This document shows positions 59,316-64,000 of a stretch of 64,000 nucleotides of DNA, piece by piece. The notes beneath the pieces were generated by a model. It saw only the letters and a program-made list of their open reading frames with translations, made no database searches and was not told where the DNA came from. The translations under genes and the position numbers were made by a program. Source of the stretch: Plantago ovata. Its lineage: Eukaryota > Streptophyta > Magnoliopsida > Lamiales > Plantaginaceae. The stretch lies in NCBI GenBank assembly GCA_028274465.1, contig CM051455.1, forward strand, positions 46,207,129 to 46,271,128, given 5' to 3'. Within the stretch, counting starts at the first letter, position 1; every line of letters starts with the position of its first letter.

Positions 59316-60648
59316 ATGTCAAGTTATGCTTCTTCCAATCTCAACGAAATAGATGAGTTGGAAGAACAAAACCAAACACTTAATCGCATTCTCGAGGATG
59401 TGGTCATGAAAATTCCTACCATGTTACAACCCACAAGCCACAATACTAGAGCTAAGAGGCGTCATATTGAGCGAATTCGTGAGGATGGTCATGAACAACT
59501 GTTCAAAATGTATTTTTCAGACACGCCAATCTACCATGAAGATATTTTTCGTCGTAGGTTTCGAATGAGAAAGCACGTCTTTGAGCGTATAATGGAGACA
59601 CTAAGTTCCGATGAATATTTTCAGCAGAAGCGTGATGCCACTGGTCGGCTAGGTATGTCTTTGATCCAAAAATGTACTGGCGCTATAAGAGTTTTAGCCT
59701 ACGGAACATCACCAGATTTGCATGACGAGTGCCTTCGAATGAGCGAACAAGTGATAAGAAAATCAGTTATGAAGTTTGCAGAAGGCGTAGTTGCCAACTT
59801 TGGGAATGAATACCTTAGGCGTCCAACACAAGAAGACATGGCGCGACTACTACACATTGGTGAAGAACGTGGATTTCCGGGCATGATGGGAAGTATTGAT
59901 TGCATGCACTGGGAATGGAAGAATTGTCCGACTGCTTGGGCAGGGCAGTATCAAGGAAGAAGTGGGAAACCAACGATTATTTTGGAAGCTGTTGCATCCG
60001 AAGACCTATGGATTTGGCATGCATTTTTGGATCCCCAGGTACAAACAATGATATTAATGTGCTAAACAAATCACCTATTTTCGATGATATTTTAGCAGGC
60101 CGTGCACCGAAAGTCAATTACACCATTAACGGCCGACAAAGAAATATGGGGTATTACCTCACTGATGGCATATATCCAAGATGGGCTGCATTTGTCAAAT
60201 CTATCAAGTCTCCTATTGTCCGTAAGCACAAGTTATTTGCTCAACATCAAGAGTCTGTTAGGAAAGATGTTGAACGGGCATTTGGTGTTCTACAAGCTCG
60301 ATTCGCATTTATAAAAAATCCATGTTTTCTATGGGATCGACATGCTATGGGGACAATTATGCATGCGTGTATCATCATGCACAATATGATAGTGGAGGAT
60401 GAAAGAGACACTTATCTGAACTATACCGATCCCAAAGAATTTATGAATGATCGGACGAGACAGGTCAACCAAGAAGAGCCTGAAGAAGGCTATGTGGATC
60501 CCATTTCAACTTCTCCACGGAACGAATTGCAAGTGTTGCCCAATATATGACTAACAGGGATCAACTTCGGAACAGAGAGGCGCACAAGGAACTTATGAAC
60601 GACTTGATTGAGCACATATGGGAGAATTTCAATGATGAGGAGGACTAA
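59316..60648 (+). pseudogene. Harbinger DDE transposase, two frameshifts
   Basis: A coding region of about 443 codons for a PIF/Harbinger transposase (DDE_Tnp_4). The catalytic residues are all present: Asp in MGSIDCMHWEW, Asp in GTNNDINVL and Glu in DVERAFGVLQARF. An N-terminal helical domain (YHEDIFRRRFRMRKHVFERI) precedes them. The frame breaks at about 60,026 in a five-T run (WHAFL, where six T would restore FFGSPGTNN), between the first and second catalytic Asp. A second break near 60,520 comes after STSPR; beyond it the C-terminus continues as MTNRDQLRNREAHKELMNDL to TAA at 60,646-60,648. Otherwise it is very well preserved, so the loss is recent or is a homopolymer error. Confidence 0.88.
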
Positions 60649-61104
60649 ATATGTATTTTTATTTCGTTTTTTCATAATTCTGCATATTTCATGTTTTTCG
60701 TGGTAATCAATTTATAAAAATATTGTAATATTAATTTTTTTCCTTTAGTAATTTAGTAATGGTTGTACTTTATTAATATAATAATGCTTAATTTGTTATT
60801 TCGGAAAATTAAAGAACTTTTCTAGATTAATACAGTAATTTTATAATAATATACAATTATTATATTATAATTATTAAATGATAATAAGAAAATAAAAAAA
60901 ACAAATAAATTGAATTGATTGGATGGTGGGTGGTCATGGATAAATGTGGTTTTTGGTGTTGTGTGGGTTGGTTGAAGGATGGGGTATATGTATGAGAGAG
61001 AAATTAATTTTTTATTTGAAATTGGATAGTGGGGTGGGTGGTGGGTGGTGGCTGATATTTATGGTCTTAGGAACTTTGTAATGAAACGGAGGAATTATTA
61101 TTTT

Positions 61105-61174
61105 GGGTGTTTGGTCTAGTGGTATGATTCTCGCTAAATGCGAGAGATCGCGAGTTCGATTCTCGCAACACCCC
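61105..61174 (+). tRNA. tRNA-Pro-like gene with a shortened anticodon loop (likely pseudogene)
   Basis: The sequence folds as a cloverleaf. The acceptor arm GGGTGTT pairs with AACACCC, the D arm is GGTCTAGTGGTATGAT, and the T arm is GCGAG-TTCGATT-CTCGC with a perfect box B. The anticodon stem CTCGC/GCGAG is intact, but the loop is only TAAAT, five bases instead of seven, and the proline anticodon (TGG/AGG/CGG in a TTNGGGT-type loop) is gone. No introns. A C (discriminator) precedes CCTT. It lies 11 bp from the right end of the Harbinger element. Confidence 0.65.
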
Positions 61175-61254
61175 TTATTCCATTGAAAAAAATATGATTT
61201 TAATATTTTACAATATTATAGGCGAATTAAAGAAATTAAAACATAATTATTTTT

Positions 61255-61505
61255 TTTAAAATATCCAAATTTAACCACAAATAGATTTTATCCGTGGCTA
61301 AGTCCAAAGCCCGGATCCAACCCGGTCAACCCTTTATCCGTCACCAAATCCGTCGCTAAACTATCAGTGGCTAAATAGATGCTACGTCAAAAATGGCCAC
61401 GACCTTATTAGTAACGGATCTATCAGTGGCTAAGCCTTTTTAGTCACGAATCGGCCTTTTTAACCACATATAGATCCATGGCTAAAAACCAAATTTTTTG
61501 TAGTG
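61255..61505. mobile_element. CACTA (En/Spm) transposon terminus
   Basis: The segment ends ATTTTTTGTAGTG, the complement of the CACTACAAAAAAT terminus of CACTA elements. The preceding 230 bp are full of short subterminal words (GTGGCTAA, CCGTCGCTAAA, TTAGTCACGAATC) in both orientations, as expected for TNPA-type binding sites. The other end is not in the window, or has been lost, and no transposase is present. Confidence 0.7.
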
Positions 61506-62494
<989 letters not shown>

Positions 62495-63010
62495 ATGAGA
62501 AACGCAAAGATTCCGAAAATTCAAGGTAGTCTCCTCGGAGAGATCATCGAAGATATTATTGTAAGGCTACCAGTGAGGTCTCTGTTGAGGTTGAGATCCG
62601 TTTCGAAATCAAGGCGTTCTTTTATCTCTAGGAAATACTTCGCCAAAACTCATCTCCAATACCAAAACAAAATCTGCTGCATGTTGCTGAGCAAAGGCTA
62701 CTTTAGGCACCCGGAATATATATCCCATCAACAACGGATATTTACACATGTTCTCTTGATTCCTTGTTGAGTAAAAAATCCACTACCATTGATCAGTTTG
62801 AGTTTTATCGATCTTACCAGTTACCAGGGTTATTATCCACTAGTAGTTGGTTGTTGTAATGTGTTGTGTTGCTCTTATTTACTGGGAGCCTTTGTCCCGT
62901 AGAACCCTTCTACCGGAAAGTCGCGACATCTACTTGGTAGGTATATGGAGCTGCGAGTATGTGGGTTTGGTTTTGTCGAGTCTGACGACGATTACATAGT
63001 GCTTGCAATA
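62495..63010 (+). pseudogene. F-box protein relic (F-box plus FBA pieces)
   Basis: IIEDIIVRLPVRSLLRLRSV with SKSRRSFISRKYFAKTHLQ is a clear F-box, the SKP1-binding domain of SCF ubiquitin ligases (the usual W of CKxW is replaced). The frame stops at 62,770. At about 62,903-63,010 NPSTGKSRHLLGRYMELRVC and GFGFVESDDDYIVLAI match the start of the F-box-associated (FBA_1) domain in a different frame. The intervening part is too short and scrambled, so the gene is dead. Confidence 0.75.
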
Positions 63011-63323
63011 GCTAACCCACTGGACGAGCATAAAGCTCCTTTGGGCATTGGCATGAATGCTCAAATGGGCACTCATTTTCCATTATAACCACAAAGGGTC
63101 GATCAATTTGGCTTCTGGGTGAGGGAGTATTGTTCAATTGAAGATTTTTAGGGTTCTTCAAGAAAATGAGGGGGTTATAATGAGTTTAACGATTTCAACC
63201 GACATGGACTAAAATCGAGGCCTAGGGGACTAAATTCGAGTTATGAAACGCGCGAATCCAATCAGCTGCCAACTAGATGGGCCACATAATCACAGGGGAC
63301 CGAATTCGCGCCTTTAATACGTG

Positions 63324-64000
63324 CTAATTCACGATAGTCGTGTGGATGGGACCGTATTTGTAAACTCGACGAACTCTTGGGGACCAAATTCGAAGGGGAC
63401 GGTGAGTTAGGAGACAAAAAATGTCATTAACCCAGGATATTTTATTCATGTCACCAAAAACCAACCAAGGCCTATTTGACTGATGGCATAAATGTTTAAG
63501 CAAAGCCCAAGTGCGTTTCCTCTTGCTGGCATCCAGTTCCCCGTAACTCTCCAAGTTAGTTCACCAACATTTAACTCAATACTAGCATCAATATGATTTT
63601 CGAAAAGGATTGAACATTTACATTAACCTCTTTGTTCCATAATAATGCCAACCCTCCCGATTGACCCACTGCTGGAACACAAACTCCAAATAAATTAAAC
63701 CTCTGTTTAATCTTATCGATTTCTGAGTCACCAAGACGTGTCTCCATAAGAAAAATAAGATCTGGGTGATAAGTACAGAGGAATTCTCGAAGTGCTTGAA
63801 CTGTCCAAGAGCCACCCAAGCTCTGGCAGTTCCAAGCGAAGGGTTGCGTAGAAACTCCCGCATCTGGTTCAAAATCACAAGTAACTTCCTCAATACGACG
63901 TTTCTTCAACTGCTTAATCAATGAATCTCCCTTCCCCGGACTGGTTTTCCTGTTTACTCGAGTCCTATTGCTTTTAGGCCGGCTTATTCTTGGAACCTAC
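63324..64000 (-). mobile_element. LINE endonuclease region, continues past the window
   Basis: The minus strand encodes the APE-type endonuclease domain of a plant L1 element. FAWNCQSLGGSWTVQALREF, HPDLIFLMETRLGDSEIDKI and SGGLALLWNKEVNVNVQSFS are in one frame (63,571-63,921). After a shift, KRTWALLKHLCHQ and RPWLVFGDMNKI (the GDFNEI motif) are in another (63,324-63,554). The catalytic Asn of WNCQ, the Glu of METR and the Asp/Asn of GDMN are present. No RT follows to the left, so the element is truncated there. Confidence 0.85.

Larger units (their letters stand above)
57210..61093 (+). mobile_element. PIF/Harbinger transposon, two genes, ~3.9 kb
   Basis: The element is bounded by a ~27-bp imperfect inverted repeat: CTCCGTTTCATTACAAAGT then ACCTAAG at 57,212-57,237, and its complement at 61,066-61,091 (CTTAGG then AACTTTGTAATGAAACGGAG). 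Inside are the two genes typical of the superfamily in the same orientation: a Myb/SANT-like ORF1 and a DDE transposase. The left subterminal region has hairpins and a long inverted repeat. The exact ends and 3-bp target duplication could not be fixed (ATT/TTA-rich flanks). The element is almost complete, but the transposase has two frameshifts, so it is non-autonomous as assembled. Confidence 0.75.

Overview
This is nuclear DNA of a flowering plant, almost certainly a eudicot. The evidence is spliced genes with GT-AG introns, AT-rich spacers, a plant-type U6 snRNA with an upstream sequence element, and plant-specific families (DOXC dioxygenases, RBP45/47, P-class PPR, DUF1645, plant L1-type LINEs). 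A run of exactly 100 N at 11,947-12,046 marks a scaffold join. No prokaryotic, organellar or CRISPR-like feature is seen.

Layout. 1-11 kb: a cysteinyl-tRNA synthetase gene (minus strand) beside a tandem cluster of 2-oxoglutarate/Fe(II) dioxygenases: one intact copy, two frameshifted copies on a ~2.28 kb duplication unit, and a last-exon relic on the far side of the synthetase gene. 11-25 kb: gene-poor and transposon-rich, holding the gap, two small DNA transposons (one a hAT element with a perfect 8-bp target duplication), a secreted-type carboxylesterase, a block of diverged direct repeats carrying a CTTAAG-centred palindrome, gene fragments, and a decayed LINE. 25-46 kb: the gene-rich core, with a membrane-anchored NodH-like sulfotransferase, an RBP45/47 RNA-binding protein, the regulatory subunit of mitochondrial NAD-isocitrate dehydrogenase, U6 snRNA, a PPR protein, and a DUF1645 gene split by one base with a relic of a second copy upstream. 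46-64 kb: mostly mobile DNA, with Tourist-like MITEs, satellites, Helitron-like termini, LINE pieces, a small spliced ORF family, a 3.9 kb two-gene PIF/Harbinger transposon, a damaged tRNA-Pro, a CACTA terminus, an F-box relic and the 5' part of another LINE.

The housekeeping genes (CysRS, IDH, RBP45/47, U6, PPR) are unrelated neighbours, as is usual in plants. Only the dioxygenase array is a true gene cluster. Breaks in the dioxygenase copies, the DUF1645 gene and the Harbinger transposase are mainly single-base indels, while the housekeeping frames are clean. They may be real decay or assembly errors; reads are needed to tell. I see no convincing novel multi-gene system. The most unusual items are the palindrome-bearing repeat block at 17.8-20.2 kb, the run of hairpins at the Harbinger left end, and the small spliced ORF with its duplicated exon at 55.5-56.5 kb.
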